The notes under the pieces: generated by a model | What the model saw: only the letters and a program-made list of their open reading frames with translations | Told to the model about the DNA's origin: nothing | Databases searched by the model: none | Made by a program: the position numbers and the translations under genes | NCBI GenBank assembly: GCA_964036045.1 | Contig: OZ038382.1 | Coordinates: 143,108,961-143,172,960 of the forward strand | Source of the DNA: Eutreptiella sp. 'Long Island Sound 2002' | Taxonomy: Eukaryota > Euglenozoa > Euglenophyceae > Eutreptiales > Eutreptiaceae | DNA length: 64,000 nt | Direction: 5' to 3' | Shown: positions 45,101 to 57,459 of the stretch, one piece after another | How the letters are laid out: every line of letters starts with the position of its first letter | Position numbering within the stretch: the stretch's first letter is position 1

Positions 45101-46166
45101 CGAGGTCAAAAACTGCTGAAGCAGGCTGTGTGAAGGCACCAAACGTCCCAAAGAGAAATTTGCTGTGCTTCGACGTGCGGGATGCTTCACCTTGTAGGTC
45201 AGGGGTACCAAAATTTTCCAAATGGTACAAAAGTAACAAACCCCCGGAACCAAACACAAAAGATTATATCTCCCAACACTCCGCAAAGATGAACACAACA
45301 AAATCAATTCACTGGTGGTTGTGTTGATACTCCTCCTCCTCAAACTCGTGCTTTATGTTCATTTTATTGACACACATACTTGCCATTTGGAGATTCCACT
45401 TGGGTGTTTGTACAACAAAGGTATAACTGGATGCCTTCTCCAATTACCCATTGCAAACACTGTGCAGTACTCATGGTCATTTCCTTATTACTCTTGGGTT
45501 GTGTTGTCTCGTCTTCGGTACACAGCGCAAGAAAAGTGAAGAAAACAGTGACCCTCCAAAGCGCAACGCAACAAAAAAAAAATGGGGGCGGGCAGGTTGA
45601 TCTCTTTGCCCGGTGCCCTTCCTAAAATTCCCCACATTGCCATTCCCAAGAAATGAATCAGAGACCTATTGATCACATAGGCATTGTTTATCCACTAGAC
45701 TATTGGCAATCTCTGACAAAGCACTCCTCAAAGATGGATTTGATATTTTGCTACAATATTTTTCCCCAAAACGCCGCAACCCAATTTCTATTGTGCCGCG
45801 GCATGCCGCGGCACGCCCACCAAACAGGCCCCAAAAACAGGTGGTGCAGCACGGTGCGGCATGCTTCAACCGTTGGTACCTAGTTGCATACAATTCCATG
45901 CACACCTGTAAGCCATTGTTGGCGAAAACAGTCCTTTCACGTCATTTCCCGTCCATGACCGGCCATAGCGAACGTTAGAGGGAGCTAGAAACGTCCTTTT
46001 CTATCCTCGTAGCCATATAATCCGTGTTATGACCCCTCAAGATGGGTACCACAGGGTCACCAAGGTTGCCAAAACCCCCAATGAATCAAAAATGGGTGAA
46101 AAGGGCATAAAGTGCACTAGCACCCGTCCCACTCCGCCCCATACAAACCCCATTTGGTCGGGACGC
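42120..46166 (+). repeat. Satellite-family units, outer right arm and beyond
   Basis: Family sequence continuous with the array to the right. 43,540-46,166 is directly repeated at 18,352-20,979, and 42,120-44,838 is inverted in the left arm. The perfect 22-bp palindrome recurs at 45,793-45,814. Confidence 0.85.
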
Positions 46167-48205
46167 AAAAAAACATTTTCGTCTCAAAATTAAAACAATC
46201 AAGAGGGTCATGATTTTCAACTCAAAAAACGGGGGCCATTTGTAGACCTTTTTGGACCCCCGTCACACACCCCACCCCACCCCAACCCTCATGAGGCCTC
46301 AAAAAAGTGGGTCTCAAGTGGGAGGCTTCAAGGGGGGTCCGGACCAAAAACTCGTTGGGGGATAGGAGTGTTGGACAAAATAACGATTTTACGAAGGGTA
46401 AAACCATCAATTCGACCCCTTGGGGTAGGGTATTCGAGTAGGCCCAAAAACACCCAAAACGGGGGTGGGGGGGGATGACGTCTAACGTTGTGTGCGAACC
46501 TGCGCAACTTTGATCTAACAACCCGTGCGGGCTGCTTTGTATTTTTGAGCTGTAGAGGGTGGGAAACTCAAGTTTGCGCATTAGGTGCACTGCAATGCCT
46601 ACAGACGGCAATATCGAAGGTTTCAAGGGGCCCATGGAGCGGCTACATGGGCCTAGTAGCCACTATGTGGGACCCCATGGGTGCTTGAGCAACCCACCCA
46701 CCTTGTCGGCAAATGATCACCCAAACCGCTCCCAATGCCGACAAAAGGGTTTCGCAAAACGTCGAGCTCCATTGCCCTAGACAACTCCACCTCGCAGAGG
46801 AGCTACCTCCTGCACCAAACCTTCCAAAGCGGTGCGAAGCACAAAAATACAGCCTAAAATATGCTTTGCATTGCTAAGATGATCATTTTGAGTGGCCGCG
46901 AAACAAAAAAACTACATTTAGGAGAGTTCGATTTTTGAGCTCTACACGGTGAGAAAGCTGCTCGAGGAGGTCTTGTACCAATCCATTGGGGGGAACGCCC
47001 CCCCCTCCCCCCCCAAAATACCCAAATAGGGTGAAAGACACATAACCACTGCCTAAAAAATGCCTCACATAGCTTGGAGCATCATTGGGACTGTCCATGA
47101 TACCAAAAAACGAAGTTTTGGAAACCTCAACTTTTGAGGTCCACAAGGTGACCACCTGCTGAAGCAGGTTGTGTGCAGGCACTAGCAAGCCCGAAGAGAA
47201 ATTCGCTGTGTTCCGGGTTGTGGGATGCTTCACCTTGTAGGTCGGGGGTACCCAAGTTTTCCAAATAAAACTAGCAAACCCCGAGAACCAAACACAAAAG
47301 ATTGTATCTCCCGACACCCCGCAAAGATGAACACAACAAAATCCATTCATGGGTGGTCATGTTGCTACTCTTCCTTCTCAAACCTCTGCTTTTTGTCCAC
47401 TTTGTTGACATACATACTTGAAATTAGGAGATTCACCTTGAATGTGTGTATAACATAGGTACAACCATATGCCTTCTCCAGTTGCCCATTGCAAACAGTT
47501 TGTAGTACTCATGGTCCCCTCCCTATTTCTTTTGGGTTGTATTGTCTCCTCTTCGGTACACAAAACACGACCAAATGAAGAAAACAATGACCCTCCAAAG
47601 CGCAACGCAACACAAAAAAATTGGGGGCGGGCAGGTTGATCTGTTTGCCCGTTGCCCTTCCTAAAATTCTCCACATTGCCATTCCCAAGAAATGAATCAG
47701 AGACCTATTGATCACATAGGCATTGTTTATCCACTAGACTATTGGCAAGCTCTGACAAAGCACTCCTCAAAGATGGACTTGATATTTTGCTACAATATTT
47801 TTCCCCAAAGCGCCGCAACCCAATTTCTGTTGTGCCGCGGCATGCCGCGGCACGCCCACCAAACCGGCCCCAAAAACAGGTGGTGCAGCATGGTGCGGCA
47901 TGCTTCAACGGTTGGTACCTAGTCGCATACAATTCCATGCACACATGTAAACCAATGTTGGCGAAAGCAGTCCTTTCACGTCATTTCCCGTCCATGACCG
48001 GCCATAGCGAACGTTAGAGGGAGCTAGAAACGTCCTTTTCTATCCTCGTAGCCATATAATCCGTGCTATGACCCCCCAAAGTGGGTACCACAGGGTCGCC
48101 AAGGTTGCCAAAACCCCCAATGTATCAAAAATGGGTGAAAAGGGCATAAAGTGTAGTAGCACCCGTCCCACTCCGCCCCATACAAACCCCATTGGGTCAG
48201 AACGC
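46167..48205 (+). repeat. Satellite higher-order unit 1 (2,039 bp)
   Basis: Bounded by GGACGCAAAAAAACATTTTC-type sequence. Markers: TTTTTGAGCTGTAGAGGGTG near 46,542; TTTTTGAGCTCTACACGGTG near 46,933; CTTTTGAGGTCCACAAGGTG near 47,130; GCCGCGGCATGCCGCGGC within 47,832-47,853. Confidence 0.85.
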
Positions 48206-50246
48206 AAAAAAACATTTTCGGCTCAAAATTAAAACAATCAAGAGGGTCATGATTTAGAACTCAAAAAGGGGGTCATTTGTAGACCTTTTTGAACCCCTGC
48301 CGCACCCCCTACCCCGGCCCCACCCTCATGATGCCTGAAAAAAGTGGGTCTCAAGTGGGAGGCTTCAAGGGGGGTCCGGACCAAAAATTGGTTGGGGGAT
48401 GCACCTGATGGACGAAATAATGATTTTGCAAAGGGTAAAACCATCAATTCAACCCCTTGGGCTAGGGTATTCGAATAGGCCCAAAAACACCCAAAACGGG
48501 GGTGGGGGGAGGATGACGTTTAACGTTGTGTGCGGGCCTGCGCAACTTTGATCTAACAACCTCTGCGAGCTGCTTTGTATTTTTGAGCTGTAGAGGGTGG
48601 GAAACTCAAGTTTGCGCATTAGGTGCACTACAATGCCTACAAACGGCAACATCGGAGGTTTCAAGAGACCCATCGAGCGGCTACATGGGCCTAGTAGCCA
48701 CTATGTGGGACCCCATGGGTGGTTGAGTACCCACCCACCTTGTCGGCAAATGATCACCCAAACCGCTCCCAATGCCGACAAAAGGGTTTCGCAAAACGTG
48801 GAGCTCCATTGCCCTAGACAACTCCACCTCGCACAGGAGCTACCTCCTGCACCAAACCTCCCAAAGCGGTGTGAAACACAAAAATACAGCCTAAAACATG
48901 CTTTGCATTGCTGGGATGATCATTTTGAGTGGCCGCGATACAAAAAAATTACATTTCGGAGAGTTTCATTTAGGAGCTCTACACGGTGAAAAAACTGCTC
49001 GAGGAGGTCTTGTACCAATCCATTGGGGGGAACGCCCCCCCCTCCCCCCCCCGCAATACCCAAATAGGGTGAAACACACATAACCACTGCCTAAAACATT
49101 CTTCCCATAGCGTGGAGCATCATTGGGAGTGTCCATGATATCAAAAAACGAAGTTTTTAAAAAACTCAACTTTTGAGGTCCACAACGTGAACACCTGCTG
49201 AAGCAGGTTGTTTGCAGGCACCAGCAAGCCCAAAGAGAAATTTGCTGTGTTCCGGCTTATGGGATGCTTCACCTTGTAGGTCGGGGGTACCCAAGTTTTC
49301 CAAATACTACAAAACTAGCAAACCCCCAGAACCAAACACAAAAGATTGTATCTCCCGACACCCTGCAAAGATGAACACAACAAAATCAATTCACGGGTAG
49401 TCATGTTGCTACTCTTCCTTCTCAAGCTTCTGCTTTTTGGTCATTTTGTTGACACACATACTTGCCATTTGGAGATTCACCTTGGGTGTTTGTACAACAT
49501 AGGTACAACCGGATGCCTTCTCCAATTGCCCATTGCAAACACTCTATAGTACTCATGGTCGCCTCCCTATTTCTCTTGGGTTGTGTTGTCTCCTCTTGGG
49601 TACATAACACGAGACAAAGTGAAGAAAACAATGTCCTTCCAAAGCGCGACACAACAAAAAAAAAGGTTGGTCTCTTTGCCCCTGGCCCTTCCTAAAATTC
49701 TCCAAATTGCCATTCCGGGGAAATGAATCAGAGACCCATTGATCACATAGGTATTGTTTATCCGCTGGACTATTGGCAACCTCTGACGAAACACTGCTCA
49801 AGGATGGGATTGATATGTTGCTATGAAAATTTTCCCCCAAAAGCCGCAACCAAATTTCTATTGTGCCGCGCTATGCCGCGGCACGCCCACCAAATAGGCC
49901 CCAAAAACAGGCGGTGCGGCATGGTGCGGCATGCTTCAACCGTTGGTACTTGGTTGCATACGATTCGACGCACACATGTACGCCATTGTAGGCGAAAACA
50001 GTCATTTGACGTCAATTCCCGTCCATGACCGGCCATAGCGAAGGTTGGAGGCTGCTAGAAATGTCCTTTTCTATCCTAGTAGACATACACTATCACAACA
50101 TCCATGCTTGGACCCCTCACAAAGGGTACCACAGGGTCACCAAAGTCGGCTACACCACCAATGTATCAAAAATGGGTGAAAAAAGCACAAAGTGCATGGG
50201 CGCACGTCCCACTCCGCCCCATACAACCCCCATTGGGTAGGGACCC
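48206..50246 (+). repeat. Satellite higher-order unit 2 (about 2,041 bp)
   Basis: Same marker order as unit 1. The 22-bp palindrome at 49,863-49,884 carries two mismatches. Confidence 0.85.
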
Positions 50247-52121
50247 AAAAAAACATTTTCGGATCAAAATTGAAATAATCAAGAGGGTCATGATTTTCAA
50301 CTCAAAAAAAGGGGACCATTTGTAGAAATTTTTGACCCCCCGCTGCACCCCCTACCCCACCCCCACCCTCATGACGCCTGAAAAAAGTGGGTCTCAAGTG
50401 GGAGGCTTCAACGGGGGTCCGGACCAAAAACTGGTTGGGGGCTGCACCTGTTGGACAAAATAATGATTTTACGAGGGGTAAAACCATCAATTCAACCCCT
50501 TGGGGTAGGGTATTCCAGTAGGCCAAAAACACCCAACACGGGGCTGGGGGAGGATGACGTTTAACGTTGTGTGCGGGCGTGTGAAACTTTCATCTAACAA
50601 CCCCTGCGAGCAGCTTTGTATTTTTGAGCCGTAGAGGGTGGGAAACTCAAGTTTGTGCATTACGTGCACTCAACCGCGTACATACGGCAACATTAAAGCT
50701 TTCAAGGGGCCCATGAACCGGCTATGTGGGCCTAGTAGCCACTTTGTGGGACCCCATGGGTGGTGGAGTACCCACCCATATTGTCGGCAAATGATCACCC
50801 AAACGACTCCTAGTAACGACAAAAGGGTTTCGGAAAAAGTCGAAACCATTGCCCTCAACAAGTCTACCTCGCACACGATCTACCTCCTGCGCCAAACCTC
50901 CCGAAAGGGTGGGAAAACACACAAATACAGCCTAAACAATGCTTTGGATTGCTTGGATGATCATTTTGAGTGGCCGCAATGCAAAAAAACTAAATTTCAA
51001 AAACTTCCAATTTTGAGTTGTATAGAGTGGGGAAACTGCATGAAGAGCTCTTGTACCAATCCATTGGGAGGAAACCCGCCCACCTCCCTTCACCAGACAC
51101 CCAAAAAGGGTGAAAGAACGATAACCACTGCCTAAAACATGCTTCAAATAGCTTGGGCCATCATTGGGAGTGTCCACGATACTCAAAAACGAAGTTTTGG
51201 AAACCTCAACTTTTCAGCTGCACAAGGTGCAAAACTGCTGAAGCAGTTTGTGTGAAGGCACCAGTAGTCCCAAAGAGAAGTTGGCTGTGCTCCGGCATGC
51301 GGGATGCTTCACGTAGGTCGGGGGTACCCAACTTTTCCAAATGCTACAAAACTAACAAACCCCTGGAACCAAACACAAAAGATTATATCTCCCGACACCC
51401 CGCAAAGATGAACACAACATAACCAATTCACGAATGGCCATGTTGCTACTCCTCGTCCTCAAACTTCTGCTTTTGGTTCATTTTGATGACACACATAATT
51501 GCCATTTGGAGATTGACCTTGGGTGTTTTTATAAAATAGGTACCACCGGCTGCCTTCTGCACTTGCTCATTGCAAAAAGTCTGCAGTGTTCTTGATCGTC
51601 TCCTTGTTCCTCTTGGGTTGTGTTGTCTCCTCTTCGGCACACAGCACAAGACAAAGTGAAGAAAACAATGACCCTCCAAAGCGCAACGCAACAACGAAAA
51701 TGGGAGCGGGTAGGTTGATGTGTTTGCCCTTGGCCCTTCCTAAAATTGTCCAAATTGCCATTCCCAAGAAATGAATATGAGACCTATTGATCACATAGGC
51801 ATTGATTAGGCATCATATTTTTCCTCAAAACGCCGCAATCCAATTGTTATTGTGCCGCGGCATGCCGCGGCACGCCCACCAAATGGGCCCCAAAAACAGG
51901 TGGTGCGGCATGGTGTGTCATGCTTCAACCATTGGTACCCGGTTGCATACAATTCCACGCACACATGTAAGCCATTTTTCACAAAAACGGTCATTTAACA
52001 TCATTTCCCGTCCATGACTGGCCATAGCGAACGTTAGAGGGAGCTAGAAACGTCCTTTTCTATCCTAGTAGCCATATACTATTACAACATCCATGCTTGG
52101 ACCCCTCATAGTGGGTACCAC
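50247..52121 (+). repeat. Satellite higher-order unit 3 (shortened)
   Basis: Same marker order. A segment is missing near 51,805 (between the ATAGGCATTG phrase and the Fe-like TTTTTCCTCAAAACGCC phrase), and the end is joined abruptly to unit 4 at GGTACCACGGAGG. Palindrome at 51,852-51,873. Confidence 0.8.
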
Positions 52122-53780
52122 GGAGGGGGATGCACCTGTTGGACAAAATAATGATTTTACGAGGGGTAAAACCATCAATTCAACCCCTTGGGGTAGGGTA
52201 TTCGCATAGGCCCAAAAACACCCAAAACGGGGTTGGGGGGAGGATGACGTTTAACGTTGTGTGCGGGCCTGCGCAACTTTGATCTAACAACCTCTGCGAG
52301 CTGCTTTGTATTTTTGAGCTGTAGAGGGTGGGAAACTCAAGTTTGCGAATTAGGTGCACTGCAATGCCTACAAACGGCAACATCGAAGGTTTCAAGGCGC
52401 CCATGGAGCGGCTACATGGGCCTAGTAGCCACTATGTGGGACCCCATGGGTGCTTGTGTACCCACCCATATTGTCGGCAAATGATCACCCAAACCGCTCC
52501 TCGAACTCCATTGCCCTAGACAACTCCACCTCGCAGAGGATCTACCTCCTGCACCAAAACCTTCCAAAAGGATGGGCAAACACAAAAATACAGCCTAAAC
52601 CATGTTTTGCATTGCTTGGATGATCATTTTGAGTGGCCGCGATACAAAACAACTCAATTTCGGAGAATTCCATTTTCGACCTGCACAGGGTGGGAAAGGT
52701 GCATGAGGAGCTCTTGTACCAATCCATTGGGAGGAACCCCCCCCCCTTCCCTTGACCAATTACCCAATTAGGGTGAAAGAAACATAAACACTGTCTGAAA
52801 CATCCTTCAAACAGCTTGGACCATCATTGGGAGTGTCCAAGATACCAAAAAACGAAGTTTTGAAAATCTCAATTTTTCAGCTGCACAAGGTGCAAAACTG
52901 CTGAAGCAGGTTGTGTGCAGGCACCAGTAGTCCCAAAGAAAAAATCGCTGTGCTCCAGCATGCGGGATGCTTCACCTTCAACTAGTAGGTCCGGGGTACC
53001 CAACTTTTCCAAATGCTACAAAACTAACAAACCCCTGGAACCAAACACAAATGATTATATCTCCCGACACCCCGCAAAGATGAACACAACAGAACAAATT
53101 CACGAATGGCCATGTTGCTACTCCTCGTCCTCGAACTTCTGCTTTTGGTTCATTTTGATGACATACATAATTGCCATTTGGATATTCACCTTGGGTGTGT
53201 GTATAACATAGGTACAACTGTCTGCCTTCTCCATTTGCTCATTGCGGAAAGTCTGTAGTACTACTGATCGTCTCCTTGTTCCTCTTGGGTTGTGTTGTCT
53301 CCTCTTCGGCACACAGCACAAGACAAAGTGAAGAAAACAATAACCCTCCAAAGCAACGCAACAGAAAAAATGGGGGCGGGTAGGTTGATGTGTTTGCCCT
53401 TGGCCCTTCCTAAAATTGTCCAAATTGCCATTCCCAAGACATGAATCGGGGACCTATTGATCACATAGGCATTGTTTATCCACTAGACTGCTGGCAAAGT
53501 CTGACACGGCACTGCTCAAGGATAGGATTGATATTTTGCAACAATATTTTTCCCCAAAACGCCGCAACCCAATTGCTATTGTGCCGCGGCATGCCGCGGC
53601 ACGCCCACCAAACAGGCCCCAAAAACAGGTGGTGCAGCATGGTGCGGCATGCTTCAACCGGTAGAACCTGGTTGCATACAATCCCATGCACAAATGTAAG
53701 CCATTGTTGGCGAAAACATTCATTTCACGTCATTTCCCGTCCGTGACTGGCCATACCGAAGGTTAGAGGCTGGCAGAAGA
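52122..53780 (+). repeat. Satellite higher-order unit 4 (5'-deleted, last of the array)
   Basis: Begins inside the unit at GATGCACCTGTTGGAC, lacks about 45 bp near 52,500, has the palindrome at 53,581-53,602 and ends at GAAGGTTAGAGGCTGGCAGA, after which family similarity stops. Confidence 0.8.
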
Positions 53781-54063
53781 AGGTCCAAACCTCACCTGGC
53801 AGAAAAAGCTGAATTTTGGAAAAACTTTCACCTGCCACGAAACAACCTATCCAACTGTCAGGTCCTCACCGGCAAGGGGCCATATGGTGGGGCCGACTGG
53901 GGGTTCCCGGAGTTTGGCCCCGTGACCCCTGCCATGGGTGAGGGGATTCATATGCGAGAAAAAAATTATTCACAACACAGGTCCAAATCCACACATAGCG
54001 GCCGCAATACACAAGGAAATTTTGACCCCCGCCCCCCCCCACACACACTCACACCCCACACAA
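53781..54063. other. Unassigned sequence between array and composite element
   Basis: Unique-looking sequence with two CACCTGGCAGAA/CACCTGCCACGA phrases, ending in a C-run plus (CA)n stretch near 54,030-54,060 that is echoed just after the composite element (55,681-55,705). No gene seen. Confidence 0.4.
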
Positions 54064-54229
54064 GTATTTGGTAAGACTTAGTACCAAACGAGGTGAAAAT
54101 TAGTAAACTTTGGTAAAACTTCGTAGAAACAAGATAAAATTTAGCTAACAAAATTTTTCAAAAAAATTGAAAGATTTGGTCACTAAGTGTTACCTCGTTT
54201 GCACTAAGTTTTTTATCCCCCCCCCGTTT

Positions 54230-54315
54230 TTAGCAAGGTAGTCAACACTTCGATGGTAGGTGGTACTTTTGTTTAAGGGCACATGGCCCCCGGATCGATC
54301 CCCGGCCACTTGTGT
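54230..54315 (+). repeat. tRNA-like (SINE-type) module, copy 1
   Basis: An A-box-like TGGTAGGTGG (54,254) and a B-box-like GGATCGATCCC (54,292) are spaced about as in a tRNA gene. The acceptor and anticodon arms do not fold convincingly, so this is a derived module and not a tRNA gene. Confidence 0.45.
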
Positions 54316-55077
54316 TAGTGGGATCCCACACACACCATCATGCACACCAATTCGTTGGCACTCGGCCAACTTGACATAATACAACTGGGGTCGGGCACTA
54401 GAAACAAAATCAGGCTCAAGAAAAGAGTCCTCACAGGGCCATGGCCAACATCAATGCGGCGGCGCTGGGAACAAAACCAAGTGTAATAAAAACAGAGAAC
54501 CCCGCACGGCCACAACCAACATTAGTGCCAACTACTTACAAATAGTTACAAAAGACACGCCCGAAAATCAAGTCGGCCTTAGTATCTGTACAGTTCAATT
54601 TGCCTCCCTCTGTGGGATTGTTGGTGCACATCCCAAACAGAGCCGTTTTCAACTCCCCATGCAGCTTGGTGCAAAATGCTTGGTCATTTCTTAGTGACTA
54701 TCAGCAGTTTGGGGGTATTGAGGAGGCACCACATGTAAGGTTCTTCATTGTACCTTGCATGCGTCTATCTTATGTCAATCAGAGATTTGTGTTAGATTGC
54801 GCCAATTCTCGGCCGCAAACCTTGTTGTTGCTGATGATGCTTTTGCTGTTGTTGCTGCTTTTGCTGTTAATACCCGTCGCGGTGTGTGGATCTGTCGCAA
54901 GTGGTACATTCGTGGCAGGCTATGTGAGGTGTGCCATCACAAGAAAAGCATGTGTCAACGGGGTCCACCGATTTGGGTTCGGTGTACATCCGAGCCACCT
55001 CCCAATGCGGTGCTGGGTCCTGGGGATGGAGGCTGACTTGGAACAACTGTAGCACAACGCTCCAAAGCGGAGAACAA

Positions 55078-55430
55078 AATCACAAGTGGCCCACAAGTGG
55101 GCGCATTGGCTACATAACCCTTGCGTCTTGGGGGTCCCCAACAATTCAGATCGGGGGACAAAAAAAGAAGTGGCCCACAAGTGGGTGAATTGGCTACGTC
55201 ACCCTTGTCGTTTGGGGTGCCCCCGACGCTTCAAAGCGGGGGACACACTCAGCAGTGGCCCACAAAAGGGCGGATTGGCTACGTCATCCCTGCCGTCTGG
55301 AGGGTCCCCAACGCTTCACAGAGGGGACAAAATCAGCAGTGGCCCAGAAGTGGGCAGATTGGGTACGTCACCCCTGCCGTTTGGGGGGTACCCAACGCTT
55401 TAGAGCGGGGGGCGAAATCAGCAGTGGCAG
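55078..55430 (+). repeat. 85-bp tandem array, 4 units
   Basis: Units start at GTGGCCCACAAGTGGGC-type sequence (about 55,085, 55,171, 55,256, 55,342). Same family as the array at 57,460-58,490. Confidence 0.85.
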
Positions 55431-55719
55431 TCAGAAGTGGAAAAAACTTATTTGTTAGTAAGTTTTTTACTTGGTAAGAAAATTTTTTTCTGCTTCGTAA
55501 ATTACTTAATAGAAAATACTTAGTGAATTACTCACTAGAAAAAAATATTTTGCTGAGTAAGCTACTTAGTAAAAAAGCCAGCTGCAAATGAAAAAACTTC
55601 GTAACTAAATATTTTTTTCCTAAGTTTTGAAACTCAGTAAAATTTTTTTCCAAAAAAATTTTTCACTAAATTTTACCACAGACCCCCCCCCCACACACAC
55701 ACCCAAAAGGGGTACCCGG

Positions 55720-55905
55720 GTACGGGGGATGGGGGGTCAAAATCGAAAAATTCATTGGGGGATCATTAGCTGTCCCAAAAGGATGATTTTACAAGGGGTT
55801 AGATGTCTGATACCATATCTTGGGGCATGCTACGCATACGACCCCCAAAAGGGGGGGTTGTATGACGCCAGCGCCTGCGTTTGATCTAACAACCTCTCTT
55901 TGAGG
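55720..55905 (+). repeat. Isolated diverged satellite-family module
   Basis: In order: TCATTGGGGGATCATTAGCT, GATGATTTTACAAGGGGTTA, TTGATCTAACAACCTCTCTT. These correspond to the family phrases around 50,430-50,600 (TTGGGGG, AATGATTTTACGAGGGGTAA, ATCTAACAACC). It is strongly diverged and outside the main array. Confidence 0.6.
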
Positions 55906-55945
55906 TGATTTAGGCCTCGACATTCTGGAACAGGGCCACGCTCAC

Positions 55946-56210
55946 CTATGTACCCACAGGCGAGACCTGCCGCGACGACTGAGATCTGCTTGGCCCGTCA
56001 GCTCTGTATACCATTTGCAAAGGGCGGTTGGAGTTGATGGAGCTGGTTTCCGAGGGGACACTGGAGGATCGTGGCGTGTGGCTCCCACCTTCACTCTCAG
56101 AGACCCGGGGGACGGCGTGCGTCATGGCCTCTCCGTTCTGCGCCAGGGTCTGGTAAAGCAACCCAGGCGCAGATCGCATTGCCGATTGCATGTCCGCCAC
56201 GGCATCGTTG
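55946..56210 (-). CDS. Candidate internal exon, Ser-rich protein
   Basis: 265 nt on the minus strand. It is preceded by a pyrimidine-rich acceptor (CTCTTTTGCTCTGCAG) and followed by AG|GTGAGC, a canonical donor. It encodes NDAVADMQSAMRSAPGLLYQ, then TLAQNGEAMTHAVPRVSESE, a Ser-rich stretch, and SQSSRQVSPVGT. The last triplet before the donor is TAG in this frame (55,946-55,948). It is therefore either a terminal coding exon with a coincidental donor, or an internal exon if TAG is sense or a slightly earlier donor (GG|GTACAT) is used. No domain recognised. Neighbouring exons are not securely identified. Confidence 0.45.
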
Positions 56211-56415
56211 CTGCAGAGCAAAAGAGATGGCAACGTGTTTCGGGGGTGACGGGGTGACGGCAAGAGGCAATGTACAGAGGGACTGGACGTGTTCCGGGCG
56301 GAGAAGAAGCACAGTTGCGACTCCTGCGCCTTGCACACAGACAACCCCATCCCCACCCCTACCCACCCACCCACACATAACGTTTCAACCAAAATAGAAG
56401 TGCGAAAGATAAATA

Positions 56416-56472
<57 letters not shown>
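56416..56472 (+). repeat. (CT)n microsatellite
   Basis: About 27 CT dinucleotides with one TT interruption. Confidence 0.95.
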
Positions 56473-56474
<2 letters not shown>

Positions 56475-56554
56475 AACAGAAGCTCTACAGTACAGGAGAT
56501 GTGTAGTCGGCAGCTGCCAGTGGACAAACCAAATGGGGTAAGGCTCAGTACTGA

Positions 56555-56581
56555 CACACACACACACACACGCACACACAC
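56555..56581 (+). repeat. (CA)n microsatellite
   Basis: A run of CA with one CG interruption, 80 bp downstream of the (CT)n tract. Confidence 0.9.
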
Positions 56582-57004
56582 AATGCATCCCATTTCGAAG
56601 CGTTGCGGCATGCTACTACATGCTGCCTACTGTTGATCACTGCTAGAATGGGCATTTTTGAGATCCCCCGCTGAGCGTCGAGAGGCCAACGGGGTGGATG
56701 GCCTGCAACAATGGCAATTGTGCTCTCGGAACACTGAGTAGCTTGACATGGAATGTGCCTTGCAGCAATGGTTCCAGTAGTCGGATGCCACCTTTGTACA
56801 ATCCGGTGGCTCCCCATTTTGGGGTATTTGGTAAGACTTAGTACCAGACGAGGTAAAACTTGGTAAAATTTGGTAAAACTTCGTAGAAACAAGGTAAAAC
56901 TTAGTAAAAATAAATTTATTTTTATAAAATTATTTTGAAAAATTTTTGTTTACCAAGTGTTACCTCATTTCTACTAAGTTTCCCCCCGCCACCCCCGCCT
57001 GCCG

Positions 57005-57095
57005 TTTTAAACCAGGGAGTCAACACTTCGAAGGTAGGTGGTACTTTTGTTTAAGGGCACAAGGCCCCCGGATCGATCCCCGGCCCCTTGTGTTA
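57005..57095 (+). repeat. tRNA-like (SINE-type) module, copy 2
   Basis: Near-identical to 54,230-54,315, with the B-box-like GGATCGATCCC at 57,070-57,080. Confidence 0.45.
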
Positions 57096-57459
57096 GTGGC
57101 GCCCCACCCAAGCCAAACCAGCATGCACACCAATTCGTTGGCACTCGGCCAACTTGACAAAACATACTTGGGATCGGGCACTAGAAACAAAATCAGGCTC
57201 AAGAAAAGAGTCCTCATGGGACCATGGCCAACATTAGTACCAAGTACTTACAAATAGTTACAAATGACACGCTTGAAAACCAAGTCGGCCTTGGTATGTG
57301 CATGGCGCTATTTGCCTGGCACTATGGGATTATTGGTGCACATCCCAAATACAGCCGTTTTCAACTCCCCTTGCAGCTTGGTGCAAAATGCTTGGTCATT
57401 TCTTACTAACCATCAGCATTTTGGGCATATTGAGGAGGCACCACATACCACTTGCGTCC

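Larger units (their letters stand above)
54064..55688 (+). mobile_element. Composite repeated element, copy 1
   Basis: Order: an AT-rich fold-back block (arms ACTTAGTACCAAACGAGGT at 54,076 and ACCTCGTTTGCACTAAGT at 54,192); a tRNA-like module; shared body to about 54,735 ending GGAGGCACCACAT; a copy-specific 330 bp; four 85-bp units (55,078-55,430); an AT-rich block ending CTAAATTTTACCACAG and C-run. The same order recurs at 56,824-59,710. The final block is complementary in character to the first (GGTAAAACTT versus AAGTTTTACC). A non-autonomous mobile element is an inference; no transposase is present. Confidence 0.55.

Noticed and set aside
54230-54315. Functional tRNA gene
   Set aside because: Only A- and B-box-like phrases are present; acceptor and anticodon stems do not pair.
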